Assembly: GCF_027887165.1 (NCBI RefSeq) | Contig: NC_077230.1 | Location: 38,143,351-38,207,350 of the forward strand | Source: Monodelphis domestica | Taxonomy: Eukaryota; Chordata; Mammalia; Didelphimorphia; Didelphidae | Reading direction: 5' to 3' | DNA length: 64,000 nucleotides | Shown here: in pieces, positions 21,502-36,500 of the stretch | Numbering within the stretch: the stretch's first letter is position 1 | Layout: each line of letters begins with the position of its first letter | The notes under the pieces: model-generated | Databases searched by the model: none | What the model was told of the DNA's origin: nothing | The model's input: only the letters and a program-made list of their open reading frames with translations | Translations under genes and position numbers: made by a program

Positions 21502-24500
21502 GTAAGCTTGAACTATAAAATTGCTTATTTCATACATGTATGCCATTTTTCATCAATTTTATTTTTATTAATTTGTTTTTCACATCAATAAACATCAAAT
21601 CTAGAAAATATTAAAAATATTAGGAATAATTCCCAAATGAAGATTAAGGAGTGTAAGTTTAACTGATAAATATTTTTGATATCATAACTTTTAAAATAAT
21701 TTCAGAAAGGTGAGTTATAGCAATAAGGCACTATTTCCATTGATATTCTTGTCCTTGTTTAGTGAAAAATAATATGATAGAAGATGATCTAACCATACCA
21801 GATATCAAAGTGTATTATTATAAAGTACTTATCTTCAAACTAATCTATTATTGATGAAGAAAGAGTAGTGGATCCATGGAGTAGAGTAGGTACACACAAT
21901 ATGCACAGTAGAAATGACTTTAGTAATGTTGTGTTTCTTACATGCAAAAATCCATATTTTAGGGTCAAGAACTCACTGGGTCAAAAACTGCTGAGAAAAC
22001 CAGAAAGCATTTTGGCAGAAACTAGATGTAGACCAATGCCACACATCATGTATCAAGATAAGGTCAAAGTGGCATTTGATTTATGCGTTCAGGGTAATGC
22101 CAGATTTAAATTAGGGGGAAAAGAATTATCAAATAAAGGACAGAGAACATTATAGGAGGTGCAATGGATCATTTTCATTACCTTTAAAAGTTTTCCTCAC
22201 AAAACCAATATAGCTAAGACTAGAGGGAAAGAAGAAAAATGGGGAAAAATTTAAAGATCTGATTAAGGCCTCATTTCTCAAAGATATAGAGCACTGGATC
22301 AACTTCATAAAAAATACAGGTTGTTCCCCAATTCATAGATGCTAAAATTATATGAATAATCAGTTTTCAGATGAAGAAATAAAAACTGTCTCTAGCCACA
22401 TAAAAAAGCACTAAATCACTATGAAGAATACAAATTTAAACAACTCTTACTTTTCATGCCTATCAAATTTTCTTAAAGAGACAGGAAAGGAAAATGAAAA
22501 ATGTTGGAGGTGATGGGGGAATATTTGAGACACTAAGGTACAGATGGTGGAGTTGTGAACTGATTCATCTATTCTAGAGAACAATGTGGACATATGCTCA
22601 AGGAGCTATACAATTGTGCATATTCTTTGACTTGGCAATATCACGACTAAGACAGTATCCCAAAGAGATTAGAAATTTTTAAAAGATGAAAAAAAAATGT
22701 TCCTATATGTACAAAATAATTTATGGGAGTTCTTTTTTGTGTTGAAGAACTTAAAATTTCAGGGATAACATTCAATTGTGAAATGGCTGAAAAATTTGTG
22801 GTATGTGATTGCAACAATATTATTGTGCTACATGAAATGATGATTAAGATGATTTCAAAAAACCTGGAACACTTATATGAACTGATGCAAAATGAAGGAA
22901 GCAGAAGCAGAACACTGGGTGCATGAACAGCAATGCTATGCAATGATCAACTGTAAATGACTTTGCTATGCCCAGAAATACAAAGATTGAAAGACAGTTC
23001 TGAAGAACTGAAAAATGTTATCCACTTACAGTGGAAAAGGTGATGGAATCTAAATGCAGAGCAAAACATATTTTTTTTACTTTATTTTCCTTTTTTCCTG
23101 GTATGTTTTATTTCTCAACATGATGAATAAGGAAGGAAATATGTTTTACATGACTGCATATGTATAATCTTTATCAAATTGCTTACCTTTTTAATGAGGT
23201 TGGAGACCAGGGTGAGTAGGAAAGAATTTGGAACTTAAAATAGATTTTATATGTCCTTAGAAAAAATTTTAATCATTAAAAATATTTTAATGTGCTTATA
23301 TGCTGAAAGGTAGAAAGTTCAGCAAAATCATTGGTCTAGGGGAGACTGTAACAGAGTCAGATATATATTGCTAATTATTAAGGAAAAGATACCGGTAAAG
23401 TATAAGTGGATGGCTTATAATTCCAGTGCAAAGCTAGAGTGACCAGGCCAACTGTACTGGGAGGAAATTTTATTCTTACTGTTGCTTCAGATGTTTTAGG
23501 CTTTCATTATTATTACTATTATTATTTTTGTATTTATAGGTGACAACGAACTGGGGCTTTGTACTTGTATCTTCTTTGATCCAGCAGATGAGGATGGAAA
23601 GGAACCAGGGGTTTTTATAACTGAAATTATTGAAGGAGGTGCAGTTCACAAACTTGGATGGTGAGTTTGGTTTTGTAATTTTATAAGAATTGACTTTGTA
23701 GGGAGGATTTAACATCATTCTAAAAAGGGTTAATATTGTAAACATGGAAAGTGACTACACAAATAAAATCTCTGAAAAATACAGAAATATCAACTTTAAA
23801 AATATTGTCATGACCAAGCTAGTAAGGAAATGGAATTGGCTTGGAAACAAAGAGTCTATAATTCCACTCCAACTTGGTCTGTAAACTGTGACTTTATTCT
23901 TGATCATTGAGAAGGTCTTTAATAATTGCCATAATGAGCCCATTGTAAACATGTGCCCAGCTATTTCCAAATCAGGTCAAATTAACAAGTATTTATAAAT
24001 CTGTACCATTCCAGAACCTGTGCTCTCCATGAAGGGATATAAAGAAAGTGGGAAAATAGTTCTTGATTTGGAGAAATGAAAAACTGAATTGACTAGGCAA
24101 CAAACAAATTACTATTGTGTGCAGAAAAGATCTATACTAAATAAATGTGAGAAAATCTGGGTGTGGGGGATACTTTGGTTGTATTAGAAAAAATGGTATC
24201 CATGAGACACTGGCAACTATCTTCAGAGATTATTGAAATTTGACTATACAATAAAATAATTCCTGAATTGAGAGAGGGCTTCCTAGATATAGGAATGTAG
24301 GAATATACATTTAAAATATTACTATAAACTGCCCAAAGTGAATCCTTGAGAAAGGAAAAAAATAAGAAATGCAAATAGGTTGCCAAATCATAACTTTAAC
24401 CTTGTAAGAATTTACTATGCAACTGAGGTCAAATGGTACCCTCTATGTCCTTGCTCATGATGTAATTTTGGACTTTAAAATAGAATTCTTCCTGAGATGA

Positions 24501-27500
24501 CACTCTGTTACATAGAACTGAAAGCAAAAAATGCCATCAGGCTTTCTGTTTCAAAGCCTGAGGCTCATTACTTCTTCATCCCCAACTCACTTAGCCCAGA
24601 TGGTTTTAGAATTTGTTCCTGCTTCCAAGATTGTAACAGAATTGATTTCTTTAGATGCCTATCCTGAATATCCCAGATAAATGGTGAAAATTTTCTCCTC
24701 TTAACCTCCCAAAGTTGTTTTCTTTTCCTCAGTTTCTATGATGACATTTATCTGTTTATTATCACCCAAGGTCTCTACAATAAAAATATCAACTAGAAGT
24801 TTCCTTCTGAATTATCGTCTCCTTACTCAGTCTTCAGTCAGTGGGTGCATTGTCTGATACCTCAGAAGAATCATTTGTTTTAGTTTCTGCAGATCCTATT
24901 GACTTTCTGAAGAATATTAAAATTGAAACAATACTCTGATAATTGTTTGTAGGAGGGCATCTGTGTTTGTGGATGATTTCTCTTGGATCCTTCTCACTGT
25001 GTTTTCCAAGATCTGCCAAAGTCCCTTCCTTTTTCAATCTCATTTCATTATTGAGACTTAGCCAGCTGGAAAGGCTTGGAGTACAGACTCAGTTATGAAC
25101 ACTAATCATCCTTGAAGCCCACTTAAAAAAAATCCAGGGAAGAATCCCCAGACAGGCTGCAGGGTAATGAAATTATTGAGACACACCAGCCCTCTAAGTC
25201 CTCTGATTAATTTGTAGAGAAGTGGTGACTGAAAAATTTGTAAGTGGCAACCATTATAGTAATGGTATGATGAGTCATTGAAGTCTATCTCTTAAATTAG
25301 TACCATATCTTCTAATCATACACATGCATTGGACTTTTAGGTCATAAAAATCTTCAATGTAATTTTAATTACTCTGCAATTCTATTTTTCAGTATCCGTG
25401 TATTTGACCAGATTATTAAAATAGGTGACATCAATCTAATTGGATTGGATGAAGCAGAAATCATCTCTACTTTTAAAAAAATGGACGATTCTCCTTTCCA
25501 GTAAGTAAATTTTCCCACATTTCTTTAAGATGCAGAGATTGCTAGATCATTGTTTTTGATTTGGAAATTTCTTTAGCAATGTGTTCAAACAGAAAAATTG
25601 GGGAGAAAGAAAGCCTAATTAACATGTTTAAATAATTTCTCTTTTTGTCTTCTTTTGCTAGGAAATGACCCTCTTTTTTTTCTGTTCAGCAGTTCACAAG
25701 ACATTTTAGGACCCATTTGCACCTTCCTTTCTGAATACTCTATCACATCTCAAGCAAACCCTTGATTTTCGTTTGCATTTATTTTTAGTTAATGAATTTT
25801 TATTTTCTTGGCAAATAATGCTCCTTGAACCTGAAGAGGTTTTTTTGTTTTGTTTTTTGTTTTGTTTTGTTTTGTTTTTGTAAGAATGAAAGCTTAGCTG
25901 AATTTCCCCATTCAGCACTTTGCATGGCTATGTCTTAATCCAAAGTACATAAATTAAATGTGGATATTTTGTACCTAGGATTGAAATTGGCCGCGAACCA
26001 CCTGAAGTGAAGTCAAAACTTATCGAACTCCTCGAGTTGTCAGAGGAAAGGAAGAAATATTTTATGGATTCGCTCATAGTACAGGTATTATGTGAACCAA
26101 ATAAAAAAATGCAGAAACGCAAAATTCTTTCTTTTTTTATCATAATATTAAAATAAAATTTTGGTTCTTTAAAACGTTTCCTTTCCTACTCTTCAGTAAC
26201 TTCATCTTAATTTATTACATACTTTTTTATTGTTGCTCTTTTATGCAATTTTACCAATGTCTCTGAGATTTACATTCTAATCTTCTCTGATGCACTCCAA
26301 CCTTCACCACTGAATTATCATTTGTAGTATAGAGAATGAATTAAGCAAAACTGAACAATAAATACAGCAACTGAATCTGATAGTTTTTGCTCCTTTCTGA
26401 ACAAAGGAGATATATACATGTGTGTATGTGTATGTATATTTTTATATCTCTAACTTTTGTCCCAGACTTAGATTTTCCATTACAATTAGTCAGAGGATGG
26501 CAAAATTTTAATGCTGCTTTAATTTACCTTAGTTATAAAGAGCCTTCTGTTTCTGCTTACTTTACATTATTTAATGTGGGGTTTTTTAATGTCTCGTAGA
26601 ATTCTTATTGTTAATTTCAAAAACTTAATAATATCTCATTATATAATATATCACAGCATTTGTTCAGGTCTTCCCAAATTAACGGACACTTTGTATTCAG
26701 ACAAAGAATATGTGAGTGTATCCATATTCCCTTGATTTCCTGCCTTTGATGACTTTGGGGTTTCACTTCTATTCTAGTTGCATTGATTTTGTTCATGTTA
26801 AATCTTTCTCAGTAGTGCAAAATTTCTATTTTTTCTTTTATTATAATCACAAACCCCCTAGTTTTTTACCATCAATATGCCTCACAAATATTGGTCTAAG
26901 AGGTCTTATTCCTGTTGTTTTTCTATTTTTGAATGCTGTATGGATATTGGTTGATATTAAGGTTGTATATGCAACTTGAATTCATTATGGTAAATTATAT
27001 AGCCCTTTCCTATTCAAACTTTCATTTGTATCACATGATTTCCAGTTTTTCTCAGGCCTTCCAGAATACAGAATCCTTCCTCTCTCATTTTTGTTTTTGG
27101 GTTTTTGAACCCCTGGAGTGCTGAGTTAATTATCTTCTGGGACTTCCTCATGGTAGAATATTTTATGAACTCTTAATTATTGTCAAGTAATCCTGAGTAA
27201 TTTTATTAATTTTGAAGGTTCAGTTTGAGGACCTGTTAATTTTAGACCTCTTTTATTATTCTTGTCTTTAACATTTCCATTAAGATTCCTTTTCACAACA
27301 ATCTCTGACCAACAATCTTTTTTTTTTTATGTCTTTCTGTATCCTATCTCTAAGGCTTTCCCCAAAATGCTGGTCTACCAATCTGTAAGCCCCTGGAGGT
27401 GAAGGAATGTTTTATCTTTATATCCCCAGGACAACACACGGGCTTGCACTTTTTAGATGCTTAAGAAATTATGATTGAATTAGTTGCTCATGTTGTTATG

Positions 27501-30500
27501 CTGATGCATAAGCAGGCTCTTGCTTTTTATTCTGTGCTATTTAGCTAGATGTTTTGGCAAACTCTTTAAAATGTTTTACTATAATTTTGAAATGACCATC
27601 TGTCCTCTAATAATGATAATGTCTTTGGAAGAAAGATCAAAGAATATATTTAATCTTTCAAAGTGTGTATATGGGTATATTGGTATATATTTCATTTTGC
27701 AAAAAGTATAAAAGTATTTACTACTGCCTCCTTAAAACCTCTTTCCTATCCAATTATGAAATCTTTAAACATTAGCACATTAGGAGAGTGGATTTTGTTT
27801 GTTTATTTTAAGCATGTTCTTGAGATTTCTTAGCTTTAGGCCTATAATGTAATTACACTTTCTAAACATTTTCTCCATTTAAAGGAAAAAATTAGAGATA
27901 TCACTATTGTGAGAGGACAAGCAAGTATTTGTAGAAGTCCAAGAGTACCATGGTACTGGATGGCCAGGTATATATATAGATATATATATAGGTATAAAGA
28001 TATATATGTAAGCTTTTATTGAGTATGTAAACTAGTGGTTTTTTTAGACAAAACTTAGTGAAAGGTTAATAATAAAATAACAATATGCTTTTGCCTCTAA
28101 ATTCCATTTACTGGGAAGATTTCCAAATTGGAGACTGAATTTAAAAAATGTATATATTCAGTGGGTTTTTGGGATAATATTTTCCTGATGAGGAATGGCC
28201 TCATCATTTCTGGCTTATAAATATATAGAATGAAATAATATAGTGCATTAAAATAAGTAAATATCAGGAATAGAAGAAATCTGGAAACATCTTGATAAAC
28301 TTTGATGTAAAGCAAATAGAACAGATAAAAACAAAAACAAAAAGAATGTTTTTTTTTAACTTTACCTTCTGTCCTATAATTGAAGCTAAGTGTCAGTTCC
28401 AAAGCATAAGAGCAGTAAGAGCTAGGCATTGGAGTCAAAAGACCAGCCCAGGGTCACATAGCAAAGAAGAACCTGAGGCCAGATTTGAATGCAGGACCTC
28501 CCATCTCCAGAATCTCTCTATCCACTCAGCCAATTAGCTGTTCATGAGAATATATTTTTTGTGAATCAAGACAAAAAAAGGTCTAGAGAGAGCAATGGAT
28601 AAGCAAAAACTGTTAGGCAGAAGAATAGATTTAAAAATGTTATTTTAGAGTGTTTCACTATTATGTAAATTCATGTTCACCATAAATAGCACAAAAAGGC
28701 TAGAGTCTCCTAAGCATGATGATTGTTCCTTAGGTTACTAAAAGTGTTGAATCAAGCATGAAACTCCCTAGGTTTCTTCAAATGCACAATATATTTTAGA
28801 CTCTTCATACATCTAGTGATAATGTCCAGTTCTGATTGTATCTCTCCAGGACTTCTTAAATATTGACACTGTTTTAGTGAAAAATTCAGAGTTTTTTGCA
28901 CTCATTGCTTTCTAGAATTATTGAACATATAGAAGGATGAATTTTTTTCAAATATCTATGGTCACTCCAAGATAGATGCAAAGTTAAGTGTAGTTTCCTA
29001 GAGTCACAACTTATTGTCATATTGTTGTTCAGTTGTATAATTCTTCCTAGGACACTCTTCAGAGTTTTCTTGGCAAAAATACTAGAGTGGTTTGCTATTT
29101 CCTTCTCTAGCTCATTTAACAGGTGAGGAAACTGAGGCAAACATGATTAAGTGACTTGCCTAGTGTTACACAGTTAATAAGTGTTTGATTTGATGACTGA
29201 ATTTTAACTTAAAAGATGAGACTTTCCTTAGTCTAGGCTTGACACATCCAGTGTGCCACCTACCTATCCTTGCTGCCATTAATATTCACATTTTGAGTTG
29301 GATTACCTAGAGAAAAGAGTAAAATATAACTCAGCTGTGTGCCTGTGATATCAAATAGGGATAGGAATTTCCCAAAGGAGTATAACAGTGACAAAGGGTT
29401 GTAAAGTTTAAAATTAGTGGTTGGATGATGATTATATGAAATTATGTGATTGCCAGTACTTATTACAACTTGAGTCAGAATTTATTTACAAATAGAGAGG
29501 AAACAATAAAGAAGAGAAATGTAAGGGGGATGGAGAAGTTATCTATCCTATCAATCTAAATGCTTTTCTCTGGGTCTGCTTAATCCAGGAAGAGATTAAT
29601 TAGCTCTAACCAGGAACCTTGCAGCCTCCTCCAAGATGGAAGTTAGTCTCTCTAAAATCTAGGAGAGGGATCAGCCTTTTACTCACCCAAGGGAATAATC
29701 CTAGAATCAGAGTCCGATTAGAAGCGTAGTTCCAAACCCATGATCCAAGCAAGTCTCCAGCAAAACTCCCTTGAAGACTATCTAAGACTATCTCCAGAAG
29801 ACAATCTCTTCAGACTATCTTCTCAAAGACAATCACTCTGCCCTAAAGAAGTTCGGGGTTTGCTTTTTATGGTGACTTCTTGTCCCCTCCCCTCTTCTCA
29901 GGGGTCAGTCACAGTTTCCAAATTGTCTAGCACTGCTCATGGGGCAGTATGGGTAGGATCAACTTTTCACCTTCTGAAGGTTAAATTCTCATCAAAAAGA
30001 TTCACAGATTCCTGGCTGACTGAGGTGTGAATTCTCTAAGTACCTTGCTAGATTCTCATCTAGTACTAAATATGGTGTTTCATCTTTTGTTGGTACAATG
30101 TAAAAGGAGACAAAGGAGAGTTAATCCTCTTTTTCTGTCTAGTGAAGGTACTAAATAGGGGTACTTAATAGTGTTAACTCAGGATAGCAAGTAAAGAATT
30201 CCCTTTTCACAGGATTCTGGGGTTCAGAGGATTGGGATGATGCTGTGTCCTCTCCCTTTCCATTAAGGTCTTTCCTGTTTTCGACCTAAGCATGTAATGA
30301 CTACTTTAGTCTTGGGGAGACCAGACCACTTGAAGGAAAGATCAGGCATTTATCTCAGTCTTTGCTTCCTTTTGCCTCTACCCAGTAGCTCCAAGGAAAA
30401 TTGAACAGAAAAATTTGGTCAAATAAGGAAGTGCAAAAGTACTTGATCTACTCTGTGAGACAGCTATGTATTTCCTCTTCATAAAACATAGGCTTAATAA

Positions 30501-33500
30501 ACCCAGGGTCTGAATTCAGTTCAGGCTCTCTGGACCTCTGAAATTCAGAATGTTGATTTTATGCAGAACACAATAACCTCAAGACTGATGTTGGATCATT
30601 TATGTAGGACAGGCAGCTAGAGGTTCAAGGTTGCTGAATTGAGCCCTAAAGATCTTGTGTCCACATGGAAAAAGCTGCCAGACTCTTAGAGTGGGGAGGA
30701 CAGCCCATCCTCCTTCTGTTCAGGAGAGAATTATTTGCCACATGCCCTAGAGTCATGATGGTAAACCTATGGCACATGTGCCAAAGATGGCACAGAGAGA
30801 ACTCTCTGTGGACACACATGTGCCTTCCATGGCAGAGTTAATTACTAGAAAGGTAGAAGAACTTGGGGTAGGGGGACTGCTCCCTTCCCCTCTCTCCACT
30901 GTGCATCCTTACCCCTCAGTACTCACTCCCATTCCTGAGTGGAGTGCTCAGGCTACTCTCCTCTCTTTCTCCCTCCCCTGTCTGAGTAAGGGCAGAGGAC
31001 ACTTGGTTGCTGGGTGGCATGGTCTCTAAAAGGTTCTAAAAGGTTTGCCATCACTATCCTAGAGCCTTTTTGGTGAACCTATAGCAGGTGTGCTGGAGGG
31101 GCTGCTCCCTTCCCCTCTCCATGTGCGCAAGGACAATTCTTATATCACCTGCCCCTCAGCCTAGCAGTCAAATGGGAACATTTCCTCCTTCCCCTGTCTG
31201 GAGTAAAGTCAGTTGTTCTTACATGCATCATGAGGGTTTCAGTTTGGTCACTTGCTCTCTAAAAGTTTTGCCATCACTGCCCTGGAGAATCAAAGGAGGA
31301 GATGCGATAACACCCCCCACACACATACCTCCTCCTGTCACAGGGCTGGGACAGCTCTGAGCATGTTCCATCTCCATTATCATGACATTTATATGAGAAG
31401 ACAGTCAGATAGACAGGCAGACATAGTGCAAAATTCATTATTCACATTTGTTCTAAATGCAAGTTTAGGCCTTTCTTGAACCTCTAATATGAGAAAAATC
31501 ACAATTCAAGAGAGCTGTGATTACTTCTGTTACAATGATTGGGAGAATCATGTGGCATAATTTTGGAGTTGTGTGTTTTTATTTTATCTTTAGAGCTCAT
31601 TAAATAATATTTGAGTAAGTAGAGATATAGGCTAGATGTATAATTTCATTGAAATAGGGAATACTCATGTGTATAGTTAGAAAATCTTGAAACCCTACTA
31701 CATTACCCAGAATACTTTTCCCTTTGTGCACATTTGAGTCAATTCACATAACTGTTTATAAGTTCTGTAGCTCCTCTCAATTGCTCTCTTCTTTCATGAC
31801 TGGTCCTGGGTATCGGTAGTTCTTTTATTTTAGTTATTAATTAATAAAAGTTTAAAAATAAAATTTATAGAATATTAATTTTAATCTTTACATTTTGGTT
31901 TACCACAAAGAGAATTTTCAAATATTTTTTTAAGATAGAATAGATAAATTTTTTCAAGCATGCTTTTCTGCCAGCCCACCTGCTTTCCCCACCGTCTGCT
32001 TGAACCAGCTCTCCTCCCACTACTGCTGCTGCCACCCACCACCAGATCTTGGGAGTGGTTTCTCCTCTCCCTGCATGCTCTTGGGAAGAGTGCTCAGCTG
32101 CAGTCTCCCACTGCTATTTCTGATTCAAGTGTCTGCACAGAGGGTGAGATTCCCCAATTTTTGGCCAGTCTTTTCCCCACTCCAGGTGGGTTTTTGAGCC
32201 TGTGCTAGCCATTTTTCAGTGAGGAAAAGTGACACCATGCTATTCAGCCCCACCCCCTTCTAGTTTATAAGCTGAATTTCTTAAACTGACCCTTGGCACC
32301 CGGCTTGCAACTCAGCATTTTTTTCACAGGAAAGGGGACCCATCTGCTGTTTTTTTTTTTTTTTGAGGGCACATTAACACAAATCAATGGATTTTAGATT
32401 TTATTTTTCTACCTCCTACCCAAAACATCGAGGACTAATCTTTCTTTCATATGAAAATATGCTATTGTTCTCCCTTGAAGTTTTGCCCTTCTTTGAGTTT
32501 ACTCTTTAAATAAAATCCATTCAGTCTTCCCTTTTTTTTTTTTTGGAGGAAAAATGCTTTTACAAAGCATGCTAGGAACTCTCACAGAACAGTTTGAATT
32601 GCTTGATGTCTAACTAGTGCATATTAGTTCTTGTTTTTTTTACTAGCAGTTTGTATTTGCACTGCATATTTCCCATTTTGTTTGCTTCTCAAGAATATGC
32701 AACAGGCTAGGGGGAAGCTGGGTAGCTCAGTGGATTGCAAGCCAGCCCTAGAGACGGGAGGTCCTAGGTTCAAATCTGGCCTCAGACACTTCTCAGATGT
32801 GTGACCATGGGCAAGTCACTTGACCCCCATTGCCTAGCCCTTACCACTCTTCTGCCTTGGAGCCAATACTCAGTATTGACTCCAAGAAGGAAGGTAAGGG
32901 TTTAAAAAAAAAAGAATATGCAACAGGCTAGACTGCTTAAATTAGAGACCAAACTGAAATATTCTGACAAAGTGTTATGGGGTTCAGATGTGTACCCCTA
33001 GGGTTCAGGAAGGATACCTTTGGCAAGAATGCAAGACTCCAAAACTTAGCTTAAAAACAAAAAGAGAAATTTATTAGTTTAGGAGGCAATGTTGAGAATG
33101 GCCAGGAGGATAGCAAGGTGGAGCAGCAAGATGGGGAGCAGTTCCTTGGGAGGACAGCATGAATGGAAAGGCTGCTCCCCTGAGGACAGCATAGATGGAA
33201 AAGCTGTCCCCCCAGACGACATCAGTTCTGGGGATTTAATACTCTTTACAACAGATGCTATGTCATGGTGTGGACATGACCTAGAGTGTTAATAATCACT
33301 CAGGCATTTGGTGGGGTTGAGGTGGTCATCTGACTTGGGTCTGCCTGGAGGCATAAAGATTCCTTAACAAAAAGATATCTTGAGATATAGCCTGATAGGA
33401 TCTAGGTGTAGCCTGGAGGTGTGTCTCTCTGTCCAAAATAGTTTGCCTGAGTTTCTGGGGGTACAGTGCCCATGTCAAAAGTTTTAATATTCTTAAATAT

Positions 33501-36500
33501 TTTCAACACACAGAGTAGAGACTCCTGCCCATTGCTTCTATCAGAAATTTCCGAGTTCTGACAAATGAAGTGCAAATAGTTAATAAATAGTGCGGAGGGG
33601 AATGAACTTTAAAAAGAGATCTGGAAGTTTATCGTTTCCTAACTACTTTTAATTTATTAACCTCCATGAGAGTAAAAGAAGTCTATTGGAATTGGAGAAA
33701 AGGATTTTTGACGTCCCTGCCTATGTCTTTGTTACGCTTATTTTATTTGCTGATTGCTCGTGTTAAGAGTTAATTTTTTTAAAGTTCATATGTTAATCTA
33801 ATCAATATCTTTCTGATATACTGAATCATTTCAAGCTAATGTTTTTGCCTATTAGATATATTCTATTATATTGATTTTTGTACCTTTCCCTCTGACTGTA
33901 CTGAAGAACATCATTATGAAAGCCCATAAACACCTTTTTCAGTGGCAAAATCATAACTCATTAGGCGTGTGCTGCCTTGTCACATAGATAATGATGGATG
34001 GACTTCATCAAAACTGGTTACAACTTGTATACAACCTTTAGAGAATTTAATGAGCTAAGAATTTCAATTGCAATTTTAAGAGGTCTACAGAAATTACTTT
34101 AGATATCTAGGAGATTTCTGGAATGATATTTAAAATATATGTGCATACATATATTTTAAAAAATGTTGAACTAAAAGGTAGAGAACCAAATAGATGTTCC
34201 TACCTAGCCTAGAAAGGCTAAGTGACTTGCCCAAGTTAATACAACTAATTAGTGGAAACTAACAACTAGGTTCTAGAACTAGAACTTGAGTCCAAATCTC
34301 TTTAATTCCAAGATGGTTTGATTGCCAGTTGTATGAAACTGCTACCTTTTCTTCCACAGTGACCTGAAATTTGTTATTGGGGCACTGAAAATATTAATAG
34401 AAGAAGATCAGGGATGTAGAAAAAACATCCAAGCTATCTTTGAGCAGGTAAGACAGCACAGTTCCTCCCCATTAATCAAGTTTTATTGAATGTTAGTTGT
34501 GTTCACAGTGATAAAAGTGGTGGAAAGCAAAGCAGTCAGTGTGAATGGTGCCCATAATAATGCATGAAATAAATGCTTCCTATTTCATTCATCCATTCTG
34601 TTGATCAGTCCAAACAAAACTTTTCAATCTTACTAAAACTCTTCTTGGCCTAAGAGGACTGCTTTATGAAAGGTGAATTGACCAAAACTCCCATATCACT
34701 ACTCTCTGCCTACTTCTACTTATCACTACTTGATCAAGAGAAAGGATCATCGGCTGGGGTATCCTTCTTCCTTGCTTCCCTTACTCCATTGCAGCTATTA
34801 ACTACTCTTAGGTCTTAAGATGTGAATCAGTAACTTTCTTCCTTCTGAAGTGAAGAAGGCCCACCAGGCTTTTTTTATTATTATTTTCTCTGTGAATGTG
34901 CCTCTGAAGTCTGCTAGAATGTAGGCCTTACAATCGATTTCCCCTACTTTTATGCTATCATTGTAACTACTAATTGAAGTACCTCTGGATGTGTGCAAAA
35001 TGCTGCTAAGCTCTGGAAACATAAATAGAAAAAATGAAACATTTCCTGATCTTGAGACACTCTTACTCGATACTCTAAGTGGAAAGTACAACATTTAAAA
35101 TAAGGTTCAGCTGAAGCACAAGATGGAATGGTTCAGAAGTCCTGGGGTCTCAGTGGTAGAATGGATGGAATGGATAGCAAGCGCCATTTGGCAATGATTT
35201 CACAAAGATTAGTTAGACTGGTTCTGCCATCTATCACATCAGTAAATTCTTTTTGTATTTGAGGATTAAACCCAGTGTCTCGGTCACATATTATCAAGGC
35301 TTTCCTGTTGTCATTGGATAAAGTCTAAACCCAGTACCTTCCATATTCTGACACCAGAGGGTTCCATACTTAATTCCCAGAGTACCATAAAATAATTTAT
35401 ATACATATATATATATATATATGCATATATCTATATCTATATCTTTGTAGTCATATAAATCTTATATACCCAGAGCTTAGCTGAGGACAAGAAGACCAGA
35501 CATGGAAGAAGCTCTTAGTAGTGAATATCATTTTTCCTTTTTTCTATACACATGTAAATCTGTGTGTCAGTATATACATATATATGCACATAAATTCATG
35601 CACACATTTATTTATATATGTGTATGTGTGTATGTGTCGATATCTATACCTCTATCTAAGGCCAGGTTACTTACTCATCAGACCTGCCCTAACATTCTTC
35701 TAGTTTGCAAAAGGGCTTGTCACTGTAATTTCTCAGCTATTATGGTATTTCCACTGACTGTTTTTGAACATCTCTTGGAGTCCATTTTACTAAATTACAA
35801 TCCTCCTAGAAGCAGAAACTGTCTTTCCCCCTGTATATACAGAACTATGCAGGAAGAGAGGCTTCGTTTTCTAGTGTTAGGAAGTGATATGTATTGAAGT
35901 GGTCCCCCTGATGTCCATCCTGGATGTCTGAAGCTCACCAGGTCAGTAACATCTTACTGCTTTTGGCAGCTTCCTGCAACTAAATGGCAGTGAAGGTGTC
36001 ACCTTGCCTTGAAAAACACAATTCTTAACTGGGAGAGCTTTTAAGCTTTGGATTCTATCCCTAACCTCATTCCTATCTACATGCCTATCTCTTTCCCTCT
36101 TCCCATTCCCATCCATGTCCCCATCTCAGTTCCCAAACCTATCCCTGTCTCTAATCTCATGTAAATCTCTCGTCCTATCCTGATTAGTTTTACTCAATAG
36201 CTACTAGTCATGGAATTTGTGCATATGTTTTTGAATGTAATAGATCTTAAGGGGTCATTTGAGAATAAAGAGGTCAGATAAGTGGCTAGCAGGAATAACT
36301 GAGATGGTTGTGACTGTTGGAGAGGAAAAGGATTGAATAGCGTGTAATTAATAGATTTATTTTGGTTCATTTGGTAAATTTCAGGCTAACATTTTTCAAG
36401 ACAAATATAAAGACATGAACACATACAAAGTGAATATGGAACAGAAACCTGATGAATCAAATAAAGAAGGCACATTTTTACCATTGGCCCCAGAAGAAGA

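Noticed and set aside
32711..32800. tRNA gene, from A-box and B-box-like motifs
   Set aside because: Part of a SINE with a poly-A tail and target duplications; no complete cloverleaf.
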